From Pelomicrobium methylotrophicum (GTDB lineage: Bacteria; Pseudomonadota; Gammaproteobacteria; Burkholderiales; UBA6910), in the NCBI RefSeq assembly GCF_008014345.1, contig NZ_VPFL01000026.1:1-33793 (forward strand): 33,793 nt of DNA, read 5' to 3'. A program made the position numbers and the translations under genes. This document shows, piece by piece, positions 23,255-31,780 of the stretch (position 1 is its first letter; every line of letters begins with the position of its first letter). Below the pieces are notes generated by a model, which had not been told where the DNA came from, did no database searches, and saw nothing but the letters and a program-made list of their open reading frames with translations.

Positions 23255-24453
23255 TCTGGAACACCTTCCTCCTCGCCCTGCGCGCCATCCGACGCAATCT
23301 GCTGCGCTCCTTCCTCACCATCCTCGGCGTGGTGATCGGCGTCGCGGCAGTCATCACCATGGTGACCCTGGGTGACGGAGCCACCAAAGCGGTGTCCGAC
23401 CAGATCGCAAGCCTCGGCAACAACTTGCTCACCCTGCGGCCCGGGCAGCGCCTGGGGCTGGGCTTCATCGGCGCGCCGGCCTTCAAGGTGAGCGACGCCG
23501 AGGCCATCGCCCAGCAGGTTCCGGGCGTGCGGCTGGCGGCGCCGGTGGCTAGCCGCTCGGTCACGGTGGTGGCGGGGGCGAACAACTGGACCACCAGCAT
23601 CACCGGCTCCACCGTGGACTACTTCGACGTTGCCAACTGGAAGCTCACCGAAGGACGCTTCTTCAACGAAAGCGAAGAACGGGCGGGCAAGGCGGTGTGC
23701 GTGCTGGGCGAGACGGTCAAGCGCGAGCTGTTCGGCAGCCAGAGCCCGATCGGCGAGGAGATCCGGGTCAAACAGTTCGCCTGCGAGGTGATCGGCGTAC
23801 TGGCGCCCAAGGGCCAGTCCACCATGGGGTCGGACCAGGACGACACCATCGTCATGCCGCTTAGGGCCGTGCAGCGCCGGCTCATCGGCAATACCGACGT
23901 GCGCTCCATCATGGTGTCTGTGGTGAATTCGGAATCCATGGAAAAGGCGAAACGCCAGATCGAGCAGCTCATGCGGGAGCGGCGGCGGCTTTCCGACAAC
24001 GAGGACAACAACTTTTTCATTTTCGACACCCGGCAGGTCGCCGAGACGCTCACGGGTACCATACGCGTCATGACCACCCTCCTGGGCGCGGTGGCGGCGG
24101 TGAGCCTACTGGTGGGTGGCATCGGCATCATGAACATCATGCTGGTATCGGTCACCGAGCGCACCCGTGAGATCGGCATCCGGCTCGCCATTGGCGCCCT
24201 GGAGCGGGACGTGCTGCTGCAGTTTTTGATCGAGGCCGTAGCGCTCTCCGGCTTTGGAGGCCTCATCGGCATCCTGGTCGCCTTTGGCGCCTCCCTAGGG
24301 CTCGCCCGGGTCATGCAGGTGCCCTTCCTGTTCAATCCCAGCATCAACATCGTGGCCTTCTTCTTCGCCAGCGCCATCGGCGCAATCTTCGGCTTCTACC
24401 CCGCCCGGCGCGCCGCGCGCCTGAACCCCATCGACGCCTTGCGGCACGAGTGA
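23251..24453 (+). CDS. MacB-type ABC transporter, separate permease subunit (FtsX superfamily)
   Basis: The 400-residue permease has one N-terminal membrane helix (RSFLTILGVVIGVAAVITMV) and a large periplasmic MacB_PCD domain (about residues 45-250). Three C-terminal helices follow, in the order GAVAAVSLLVGGIGIMNIML, then VTERTREIGIRLAIGAL, the signature between helices, and IVAFFFASAIGAIFGFYPAR. It ends with the usual coupling tail RAARLNPIDALRHE. It dimerises with the ATPase subunit and drives substrates through the adaptor and outer-membrane factor. Substrates (macrolides, lipopeptides or lipoproteins in relatives) cannot be specified. Confidence 0.94.
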   Translation: MIWNTFLLALRAIRRNLLRSFLTILGVVIGVAAVITMVTLGDGATKAVSDQIASLGNNLLTLRPGQRLGLGFIGAPAFKVSDAEAIAQQVPGVRLAAPVASRSVTVVAGANNWTTSITGSTVDYFDVANWKLTEGRFFNESEERAGKAVCVLGETVKRELFGSQSPIGEEIRVKQFACEVIGVLAPKGQSTMGSDQDDTIVMPLRAVQRRLIGNTDVRSIMVSVVNSESMEKAKRQIEQLMRERRRLSDNEDNNFFIFDTRQVAETLTGTIRVMTTLLGAVAAVSLLVGGIGIMNIMLVSVTERTREIGIRLAIGALERDVLLQFLIEAVALSGFGGLIGILVAFGASLGLARVMQVPFLFNPSINIVAFFFASAIGAIFGFYPARRAARLNPIDALRHE

Positions 24454-24473
24454 ATCAGGTGGCCTTTGCCTGG

Positions 24474-24556
24474 TCATGGGCAGAAGTCCCGCAACACGCA
24501 TTCGCCGCAACGTGCCTTACGGGCGGCGAGGTCCGACGGCCATACAGTTTTATTTC
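24474..24556 (-). pseudogene. Possible FNR-type regulator N-terminal fragment
   Basis: The minus strand reads WPSDLAARKARCGECVLRDF followed by CP and a stop. The C-x2-C-x5-C spacing with the LRDFCP context resembles the iron-sulfur-binding N-terminus of FNR-type regulators. The start side is cut by the ISL3 end at 24557, and a TGA follows the third Cys. The piece is only about 28 residues long, so the identification is tentative. Confidence 0.3.
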
Positions 24557-25954
24557 GCCTCATTTGAAAAACGAGTGGGTAATTGGCAGCCCGAGACTGC
24601 GGGTCAAGGGCGGGCGAAGCGAGGCTGCGCGAACTCTTGACGCGGGGTCGGGGAATACGCGGGCCCATGGCTAGATGCGGCGCTCCATCGCATCCAGCCA
24701 TGGAGAACTTTGCGGCGGGTAGGTACCATGCACGCCCGTTTGTTCGATGTGAGGACACAGAAGCATGAGCGCCAAGCTGTTTGAAGCCGCCTTGGGGATG
24801 GTGGTGCCGTGGTACGTCCGGGGCGTGGATTTTGATGCCGCCAGGAAGACGCTGACCATCGGCGTTGATTTCATCGCTGGCAGCCGGTTCGCCGTGCCGG
24901 GCGTCGAGGGTGCCCACCCGGCCCACGACACGGTCACCAAGCGTTACCGGCACTTGAACTTCTTCCAGCACGAATGCTATCTGGAGGTCCGCATGCCACG
25001 GGTGCGGCTGCCTGACGGCAGAATCCGTCTGGTCGAACCCGACTGGTCGGGCAAGCTCGCAGGCTTCATGCTGCTGTTCGAGGCGCTGATCATCATGCTG
25101 TGCCGCGAGATGCCGTGTGCGGCTGTGGCGCGGCTGGTCAATCTGTCCTGGCATCGGGTGGCCGCCATTCTCGCGGTCGTGATGTCGATCTGGCGCTCTC
25201 GCAAGCGGACTTCTCCGAGGTGGCGCGCCTGGCGGTGGATGAAACCTCGCGGGCCAGGGGACACGACTACATCAGCTTGTTTGCCGTGACGGCCGTCGCC
25301 GCGTGCTCTTCGTTGCGGAAGGGCGCGGGGCCGACACGGTCGAGGCGTTTGCCCAGGATCTGACAGCTCGTGGCGGGAACCCGGAAACCATCGAATCGGT
25401 CTGCCTCGACATGTCGCCGGCGTTCATCAAGGGGGTGGGCAGCCACTTGCCCCATGCCCGCATCACCTTCGACAAGTTCCACGTCGTCGCCCATGCCAGC
25501 GCCGCCGTCGACAAGACGCGGCGCATCGAGCAGAAGCGTGACCCCAGCTTCAAGGGGCTGCGCTGGGCGCTGCTGAAGGATCGGAACAAGCTCGCCGCCG
25601 ACGTCCAGGCCGAGCTCGATGCACGGGTCGCCCAATTCACCACCAAGCGCACAGTCCGTGCAATGTCGTGCGCGGCATGCTCACCCAGTGGTGCACGAAC
25701 GTCATGCGCTCCAAGGTCGAGCCGATGAAGGAATACGCAGCCGCATGGAGGGCATCGTCGCCTGGGCGCGAGAGGCACCAAACCAACGGTTTCCTCGAAG
25801 CCCTCAATAGCCTGTTCCAGGCCGCCAAGCGCCGCGCCCGCGGCTACGGACAGTTCTCCACCATCCGCACCGTCATCTTCCTCATCGCCGGCAAGCTCGA
25901 CTTCTCTCGCTTCAACCCTCATGCCGCGTAACCCACTCGAAATTCAAAAGAGCC
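24557..25954 (+). mobile_element. Decayed ISL3-family element with both inverted repeats
   Basis: The left end 24557-24582 and right end 25929-25954 (read inverted) are 26-base imperfect repeats. Both contain TTTGAA near the tip and CGAGTGGGT inside; the right tip reads GGCTCTTTTGAA, the left GCCTCATTTGAA. The element is 1398 bp long, normal for ISL3. The flanks are both T-rich (TTTATT-like on each side) but no exact 8-bp duplication can be assigned. The enclosed transposase is broken. Confidence 0.75.
24765..25931 (+). pseudogene. ISL3-family transposase with several frameshifts and a deletion
   Basis: The start MSAKLFEAALGMVVPWYVRG, the RYRHLNFFQHECYLEVRMPR zinc-finger/HTH region and LLFEALIIMLCREMP are in one frame. 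Near 25180 the frame moves (DLALSQADFSEVARLAVDET), and near 25300 it moves again (DMSPAFIKGVGSHLPHARIT, FDKFHVVAHASAAVDK). After KRTVRA about 16 expected codons are missing before NVVRGMLTQWCTNVMRSKVE. The end NGFLEALNSLFQAAKRRARG and KLDFSRFNPHAA is in a further frame. It is clearly inactive. Confidence 0.8.
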
Positions 25955-26327
25955 TGCTTTATTCACCACTCGTCTTCACTTCCTGTTGTGCAGGCCAGTC
26001 AGCAGGCGGATTCTGGCATGATCGTGCCAAGGAATCCCGCCGTTACGGAGCCTTCCGACACCGCTCTGCCACGGCTCGTGTGCCGCCGATGGAGTATCCG
26101 CGGGTTTGTGACAGCCGCATCAAAGGATGACGGAAAATAAAGAAGTTCGCCAGGGCGCACGTCATCACCTGCCTGGCTGACACATATGGAATAACGCGAC
26201 GGGTAACACTTCAGGCATCACGGGTTGCGGCCGGAAGCCGCTGCACGTCGGCCACTTGGCGGGAACCGAGAACTTAGAGCCGTGGGTCCGCGTCCAGCTT
26301 TGGCGGTGCACCATAATCGTCCGTTGA

Positions 26328-26344
26328 TGCACCGTATCGGCGCA
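26328..26344 (+). promoter_or_regulatory. Candidate NtrC binding site
   Basis: TGCACC-GTATC-GGCGCA differs in one position from the NtrC consensus TGCACC-N5-GGTGCA. A second, weaker site (TGCACC-N5, poor right half) begins at 26308, exactly 20 bases earlier, i.e. on the same helix face. The centre lies about 106 bases before the -12 box of the sigma-54 promoter, a typical enhancer distance. Confidence 0.55.
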
Positions 26345-26428
26345 CAATAGATGGCGAATCAGCCCGGCCGCGCCGGCCCGTGAGACCTTCACTCAGTAAA
26401 ACCAAATGGTTGCGAGGACGGGCACGCT

Positions 26429-26443
26429 TGGCATGGATCGTGC
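26429..26443 (+). promoter_or_regulatory. Candidate sigma-54 (-24/-12) promoter
   Basis: TGGCATGGATCGTGC has the invariant GG and GC 12 bases apart and matches TGGCAC-N5-TTGC in most other positions. It ends 41 bases before the ABC ATPase start. No good sigma-70 promoter is seen nearer the gene. Confidence 0.6.
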
Positions 26444-26483
26444 GAAGCGAACGGCGTTTTGACCAGTAAATGGGAGCGCTTAC

Positions 26484-27266
26484 ATGATTTCCCCCATCCC
26501 CAAGCTTTCGCTGCGCGGTATCAACAAATCCTTCCACAGCAAAGCTGGTTCAGTGCACGTGCTCAACGGTCTGGAGCTGGACGTCTACGAGCAGGACTTC
26601 CTGAGCATCATCGGGCCCAGCGGCTGCGGCAAGACCACCGTGTTCAACATCATCGCCGGCCTGATCCACCCAGACCAGGGCGATATTTATATGGACGGCC
26701 GCCACGTCACCAGCTTGCGTGGCAAGGTGGGCTACATGATGCAGCGGGATCTGCTGTTGCCGTGGCGCACGGTCCTCGAAAACGTGGTGCTGGGCCTGGA
26801 GCTGCGTGGGGTGCCACTGAAGGAATCCCGCGAGCGCGCCCTGGATTACCTTCGCACCTTTGGACTGGCGGGTTTCGAGAACGCCTATCCCCGTACCCTC
26901 TCCGGTGGCATGAAGCAGCGGGCGGCGCTGATCCGTACCCTGATCTGCGACCCGGAAATCATTCTTTTGGATGAGCCGTTCTCGGCGCTGGATTACCAGA
27001 CCCGCCTGTACCTGGAGGGCGTGCTGGTGGACGCGGTCAAGACTTTCAAGAAAACGGTAGTGCTAGTCACCCACGACATTGACGAGGCGGTTGCTCTGTC
27101 GAACAGGGTAATAGTGCTAAGCGGCCGACCGGCCAAGGTAAAGATGGTCCACGAAATCGACATCGCCGAGCACTCGCCGGTCGAAGCCCGCGCCGATCCC
27201 CGATTCTCTGAGTACTTCAACGCTTTGTGCGCCGAGTTGGATATTCAAACCCATGTCAAGCACTGA
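26484..27266 (+). CDS. NitT/TauT-type ABC transporter ATPase
   Basis: This 260-residue ABC ATPase of the SsuB/TauB/NrtD group has Walker A GPSGCGKTT (about residues 43-51), Q-loop GYMMQRDLLLPWRTVLENV, signature LSGGMKQRAALIRTL, Walker B IILLDEPFSALDY and H-loop VVLVTHDIDEA. Importers of this group take up nitrate, sulfonates, pyrimidine precursors and similar small compounds. It is the first gene after the sigma-54 promoter, with GGGAG at the right distance. The permease gene overlaps its end by 14 bases. Confidence 0.93.
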   Translation: MISPIPKLSLRGINKSFHSKAGSVHVLNGLELDVYEQDFLSIIGPSGCGKTTVFNIIAGLIHPDQGDIYMDGRHVTSLRGKVGYMMQRDLLLPWRTVLENVVLGLELRGVPLKESRERALDYLRTFGLAGFENAYPRTLSGGMKQRAALIRTLICDPEIILLDEPFSALDYQTRLYLEGVLVDAVKTFKKTVVLVTHDIDEAVALSNRVIVLSGRPAKVKMVHEIDIAEHSPVEARADPRFSEYFNALCAELDIQTHVKH

Positions 27267-28134
27267 TGCCATGAACAACATCAACGCTCGCCTCGACACC
27301 ACACCCGCCTCCATAGTTACCGCACCCGCCGCCCGGCAGCCGATCCGGCGAATGGGCGAAACCTCGATTCGCATCGCCATCCAGGTGGCCATCGTCGTGG
27401 TGCTGCTCGTGCTATGGCAGTATGCGGTGGACCGCAAATGGGTCTCCGCCTTCCTGGTAGGCTCGCCGCTGGGGATCTTAGAAAGCCTGCACAAGGCGGT
27501 AACGAGCGGCTCCCTGTGGGTCGACACATTGACGACGCTCGTTGAAGCCATCGCCGGGTTCCTGATCGGCAGCGTGTCCGGCTCGGTAGTCGGGCTGTCG
27601 CTGTGGTATTCGCCGTTTTTCGCCCGCGTTGTCGAGCCGTTCATTGTGGCTATCAACAGTGTGCCGAAGATTGCCTTCGCACCGCTGGTGATCCTGTGGT
27701 TCGGTACCGGCATGATCTCCAAGGTCGCCCTGGCGGTCGCGCTCACCGCCATCGTCGCCCTGATCGCCGCCTACCAGGCGGCCAAGGACGCCGACCCCGA
27801 CTTGCAGTCCCTGGCCCTGGCCATGGGGGCAACCAAGCATCAGCTGTTCTTTAAGGTGGTGGTGCCCTCCACGCTGCCCGCCATTATCGCCACCACTCGC
27901 ATCAACATCGGCTTCGGCCTGGTGGGGGCAGTAGTGGGCGAGTTCATCTCCTCGTCCCAAGGGCTCGGCCACCTGGTCTTTGAGGCTTCAAGTTTCTATG
28001 ACCTCAACACCGTATGGGTGGGGCTGTTCAGTCTGATGCTGATCGGATTCCTTCTGTACTACGTGGTGGACTATCTCGAGCGAGTGCTGGTCCCCTGGAA
28101 ACAGACGGACTCGGTGCAGCGCGTCAGAGTTTAA
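27253..28134 (+). CDS. NitT/TauT-type ABC transporter permease
   Basis: This 293-residue permease of the SsuC/TauC group has a hydrophobic N-terminal helix at about residues 32-52 (IAIQVAIVVVLLVLWQYAV). The BPD_transp_1 domain follows, with the EAA-like coupling loop AKDADPDLQSLALAMGATKH and QLFFKVVVPSTLPAIIATTR. The last helix is LMLIGFLLYYVVDYLERV. ATG 27253 lies inside the ATPase gene; ATG 27271 is an alternative. It forms the membrane channel of the importer. Confidence 0.92.
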   Translation: MSSTDAMNNINARLDTTPASIVTAPAARQPIRRMGETSIRIAIQVAIVVVLLVLWQYAVDRKWVSAFLVGSPLGILESLHKAVTSGSLWVDTLTTLVEAIAGFLIGSVSGSVVGLSLWYSPFFARVVEPFIVAINSVPKIAFAPLVILWFGTGMISKVALAVALTAIVALIAAYQAAKDADPDLQSLALAMGATKHQLFFKVVVPSTLPAIIATTRINIGFGLVGAVVGEFISSSQGLGHLVFEASSFYDLNTVWVGLFSLMLIGFLLYYVVDYLERVLVPWKQTDSVQRVRV

Positions 28135-28165
28135 ACGATTCGGAAACCCTCCAAGGAGAGCTGCA

Positions 28166-29140
28166 ATGAAGTGGTTGAGCAGGCAGATCATTGCATTCGT
28201 CGCCGTCGTTGCCGTTGCCGTGCCGACGGGCAGCGCCGACGCAGCGGGCAAGACCGTGGTGGTATCACAGGCGTTCCAGTCGCTCCTGTACCTGCCCTTC
28301 TATGTGGCGATGGACGCCGGTTTTTTCGAGAAGCAGGGTCTGCGAGTGAAAAAGGAGACCGCCGGCTCGCCCACAGTAGCACTACAGGCGGTGATCTCCG
28401 GCAGTGCCGACTACTCCATCCACGGGCCGGAATGGGTGGCCATTGCCCAGTCCAGGGGTGGATCAGTGCAGACGGTGGCCAACGTAGTCAACGGCGCCGC
28501 GGTCTGGATCGCCACTACTCCGGATTTCAAATACACAAGCATCAAAGACCTCAAGGGGCAGACAGTGGTCACCGGCATGATGCCCACCACCAGCACCTCC
28601 CTGTTCATGAAGCTGCTGAAGGAAAACGGCCTCGACCCGGAAAAGGACGTGAAGATGATACAGGTTCCCATCGGCACCGAGATCAACCCGTTCCTCGCCG
28701 GCCAGGCCAAGGTGGCGGTACTATACGAGCCGGGATTGGACCAAGCGGTAAGCCAGGGGATGAAAGTGGTGGTATCCTTCCCGCGACTGTACGGCCCGTA
28801 TTTCTTCTCCACTGTCGCCACCCGCCCAGACGCCGACCCGGATACGACCCAGAGGTTGGTCAACGCCCTGGAGATGGGGATACGCTACCTGCACGCCCAT
28901 CCGGACGAGGCGGTGCGTATCGCCAAGACCGAGTTCCCCAACTTGGATCCCAAGGTGGTGGAATCGGCGGTGCGACGCATGATCGCCGATAAGGTGTACC
29001 CGGAAAGCGTCGCCATTTCCCCGGAGGCGTTCGAGATCGCGATGGAGACCCAGGTGTTCCTCGGCAACCTGAAGGAAGCGCCGTTGTACGACCGACTGAT
29101 CAACACCACCTATATCAAAAAGGCACTGACAACAAAGTGA
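28166..29140 (+). CDS. NMT1/SsuA-like substrate-binding protein
   Basis: This 324-residue periplasmic binding protein has a Sec signal (MKWLSRQIIAFVAVVAVAVP, cleavage near SADAAG). The mature part starts with VVVSQAFQSLLYLPFYVAMD and AGFFEKQGL, the typical opening of NMT1/ThiY/SsuA proteins. LKGQTVVTGMMPTTSTSLFM and EPGLDQAVSQGMKVVVSF follow at the expected spacing. The ligand is unknown; the adjacent amidase suggests an amide or related nitrogen compound. A strong AAGGAG site precedes ATG 28166. Confidence 0.9.
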   Translation: MKWLSRQIIAFVAVVAVAVPTGSADAAGKTVVVSQAFQSLLYLPFYVAMDAGFFEKQGLRVKKETAGSPTVALQAVISGSADYSIHGPEWVAIAQSRGGSVQTVANVVNGAAVWIATTPDFKYTSIKDLKGQTVVTGMMPTTSTSLFMKLLKENGLDPEKDVKMIQVPIGTEINPFLAGQAKVAVLYEPGLDQAVSQGMKVVVSFPRLYGPYFFSTVATRPDADPDTTQRLVNALEMGIRYLHAHPDEAVRIAKTEFPNLDPKVVESAVRRMIADKVYPESVAISPEAFEIAMETQVFLGNLKEAPLYDRLINTTYIKKALTTK

Positions 29141-29147
29141 TGAGCGG

Positions 29148-29171
29148 CGGCCGCGCCCTGCAGCGCGGCCG
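29148..29171 (+). terminator. Terminator-like hairpin between binding protein and amidase
   Basis: A perfect 9-bp stem CGGCCGCGC/GCGCGGCCG with a 6-base loop is followed by a pyrimidine-rich stretch (TTCCTTTCCCCTTT). It could reduce transcription into the amidase gene or stabilise the upstream message. The absence of a pure T run makes full termination uncertain. Confidence 0.45.
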
Positions 29172-29205
29172 TTCCTTTCCCCTTTGCCCAACGAGCGCAG
29201 CGCAC

Positions 29206-30636
29206 ATGCACGCAAGATCTTCCTCCTCCGCCGGCGACCGGCCGCCACAGAGCATCGCCGAAGCCGGCGCCGCCCTGCGGGCCGGCGCCTGGAGCGCCGA
29301 GGCCCTCGCACGCTACTATCTCGAGGGCATTCGTCGCCTAAATCCGCAGCTCAACGCCTTCATCACCGTCACCGGAAACGAGGCCCTGGCCGCTGCGCAG
29401 GAGCGGGACGCGGAACTCAAGCGCGGCATCGACCGCGGCCCGCTGCATGGCATTCCTGTCGTCTACAAAGACAATTTCGACACTGCGGGGGTGCCCACCA
29501 CCATCGGCTCGGAACTATTCCGCTGGCGCGTGCCTGACCGGGACGCGACAGCCGTGGCCCGGCTAAAGGCCGCCGGCGCGGTAATGCTGGGCAAGACCAA
29601 CATGAACGAGTTCGCTGCAGGGCTCACCGGCACCAACCAGGCGTTCGGCGACATCCACAACCCATGGAACCCCGCACGTTCTCCCGGCGGCTCGTCCGGA
29701 GGTACCGGCGCTGCAGTGGCCGCTGGCCTGTGCCTCGGCGGCCTGGGCTCCGACACCAGCGGATCGATCCGCATTCCGGCGAGCTGGCAGGGTATTGTCG
29801 GGCTGCGCCCCACCTTCGGCCGCGTGAGCTGTTTCGGGGTCTTTCCCCGGGCCCCATCCCTAGACTGTGCTGGCCCCATGGCCCGTAGTGTGGCCGACAC
29901 GGCGCTGCTGCTCTCCGCCGTGGCCGGCCCCGACCCCCGCGATCCCCATTGCCTAGACCGACCCCGCGGAGACTATGCTGCCGCCTGTGAGCGATCCCCG
30001 GCTGGGCTGCGGCTCGGCGTCATCGACGGCTACAGCTTCCACGACGTGGACCCAGACGTGGGGGACGCGGTGGAGCGGGCACTGCGAGTCTTTGTCCGAT
30101 TGGGGGTGGCGGTAAGGACGGTTCGCTTGCCCCTGCTCCAAGACTTACTCACTGTACCGCCGCTGTTCGGATTCCTGCTGGCGGAGTTCGCGGAGGTGTT
30201 CGGGGAGCTGTACCGCCGCGCGAATGGCGCGCCCGATGTGTTCGGTCCCATCGTGCGGGCGGACATGGAGTTCGCCGCCGGGCTGCGCCGAAGGGATTAT
30301 GAAGAGCTGCGCGCGCAACGCCCGCACCACATCGCCGAAATACGGGCGGTGTTCGAAGAAGTGGATGCCCTGATCACTCCCACCATGCCCAACGTGGCCC
30401 CGGAACTCGCGACCGGAGGCGAAGGCTACCGCCGTGGGCGTCACTTTAACCTGCCGTTCGCCTATGTGGGTCTGCCTGCTCTGTCCATGCCCTGCGGCTT
30501 CGACCGCGAGGGCCTGCCTATCGGTCTGCAGCTAGTGGCCGATTTTCTCCAGGAAGAGACGCTACTCACCTTGGGTGCCGCCTTCGAGGGCGCCACCGAC
30601 GCCAGGCGTCAGCGTCCGCTGCTCGCCTGGAGCTAG
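29206..30636 (+). CDS. Amidase signature family hydrolase
   Basis: This 476-residue protein contains the Ser-cisSer-Lys triad of the family. The Lys is in GIPVVYKDNFDTAGV, the cis-Ser in ARSPGGSSGGTGAAVAAGL, and the nucleophile Ser in GSDTSGSIRIPASW. These enzymes hydrolyse amide bonds, releasing ammonia or an amine, in the cytoplasm. ATG 29206 is preferred because family members start shortly before the SIAEAGAALRAG segment; an upstream GTG/ATG pair (29137/29140) overlapping the binding-protein stop would add 22 residues that encode the hairpin. Context with the importer suggests hydrolysis of the imported compound as a nitrogen source. Confidence 0.92.
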   Translation: MHARSSSSAGDRPPQSIAEAGAALRAGAWSAEALARYYLEGIRRLNPQLNAFITVTGNEALAAAQERDAELKRGIDRGPLHGIPVVYKDNFDTAGVPTTIGSELFRWRVPDRDATAVARLKAAGAVMLGKTNMNEFAAGLTGTNQAFGDIHNPWNPARSPGGSSGGTGAAVAAGLCLGGLGSDTSGSIRIPASWQGIVGLRPTFGRVSCFGVFPRAPSLDCAGPMARSVADTALLLSAVAGPDPRDPHCLDRPRGDYAAACERSPAGLRLGVIDGYSFHDVDPDVGDAVERALRVFVRLGVAVRTVRLPLLQDLLTVPPLFGFLLAEFAEVFGELYRRANGAPDVFGPIVRADMEFAAGLRRRDYEELRAQRPHHIAEIRAVFEEVDALITPTMPNVAPELATGGEGYRRGRHFNLPFAYVGLPALSMPCGFDREGLPIGLQLVADFLQEETLLTLGAAFEGATDARRQRPLLAWS

Positions 30637-30863
30637 CAGGCTTGGCCCTAGAGCCCTCATTTCATGGATGCCGGGCTTCATCGCTGTGAGACGCGTTGTA
30701 CCGCGGCACGGCGACAGGATAAGAGAGAGCTCGCGCATCCCGAATACGACATTCAGCGTAGCGCGCTCGATACGCAAAAAGTAAGCGTCCGGAAATAACC
30801 GTCTTGACCTCTGGAGTGTGGTCTGAATAGTGGCGGATTCGGCGTGGCTGGTCGGCGCGGGAG
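30637..30863. other. Intergenic stretch with an isolated promoter-like motif
   Basis: No gene is visible. CTTGACCTCTGGAGTGTGGT (about 30803-30822) contains TTGACC and an inverted GACC-N10-GGTC, reminiscent of MerR-type metal promoters, but a convincing -10 box and any target gene are lacking. The outer IS256 element begins at 30864. Confidence 0.3.
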
Positions 30864-31780
30864 AGTTGTGTGCGTCAAGTTGTGCAAAATGGTGAACAGG
30901 TAATTGGTTGATCCTGTTTGCGCTGTTGACGCCGTGCACGGGAAGTAGCCCGAAGCGGCGCCAACAGGGCGGTCGCTTTACGCGGCCAGTCTCAGCGCCT
31001 CTTTCTTCTGCTGCGCAAGGAGCGTCATGTTCAGGTAGCGGCTGTCTTCCAGCCAGGTCTCGTGCATCTCGACGCACAGTGCCCGAATGAGCCGCAGGCA
31101 GGAAGCCGTATTCGGGAAGATGCGCACGACCCGCGTCCTGCGTTTGATCTCCTCATTGAGCCGCTCCAGCAGTTCGTGCTCTTCAGGTGCTTGTGGTGCG
31201 CCCGCGGCAGCCGGTAGAAGGTCAGCGTCTCGCCGATGTTCGACTCGACCCAATCGACCCGCTTCGGGTACTTGCCGGCCCACTTGGTGATCCAGGCCGC
31301 CAAATCGCGCTGGGCCTCCTGGATGTCGCGCCGGTCGTAAATCCAGCGCAGTTCCTACAAACAGTCGTCGTCGGCTTTCCTGGGCAAATAGTCCAGCGCG
31401 TTCCTCAGGAAATGCACATCACAGCGCTGCCAGGCCGCTTCCGTCAGCACCTCGCCAATGGCCTTCTTCAGCCCGGCATGATCGTCAGAAACGACAAACT
31501 CCACGCCGGTGAGGCCACGTTCCTTCAACCGCACCAGAAAGTCCTTCCAGCTGCTTTCGCTCTCCCGATTGGCCAACTCCACCGCCAGCACCTGGCGCTG
31601 CCCTTCCCCGTTGATGCCGATAGCGATCAACACCGCCAGCGACCGGATCACACCGTCCTCCCGGACTTTCTCGTAGCGGGCATCCAGAATCAGATAGGGA
31701 TAGGCCTCGTCCAGGTGGCGAGTGGCAAAGCGGGCCAGGGCTTGATCCAACCCCTTGTTGATGCCGCTGATGGCGCTGGT

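Larger units (their letters stand above)
25955..26483. other. Long leader region of the ABC-amidase operon
   Basis: No gene is visible between the ISL3 end and the ABC ATPase. The left part (about 25955-26270) shows no signal I can interpret. The right part holds the NtrC-like sites (26308-26344) and the sigma-54 promoter (26429-26443) described separately. Confidence 0.5.
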
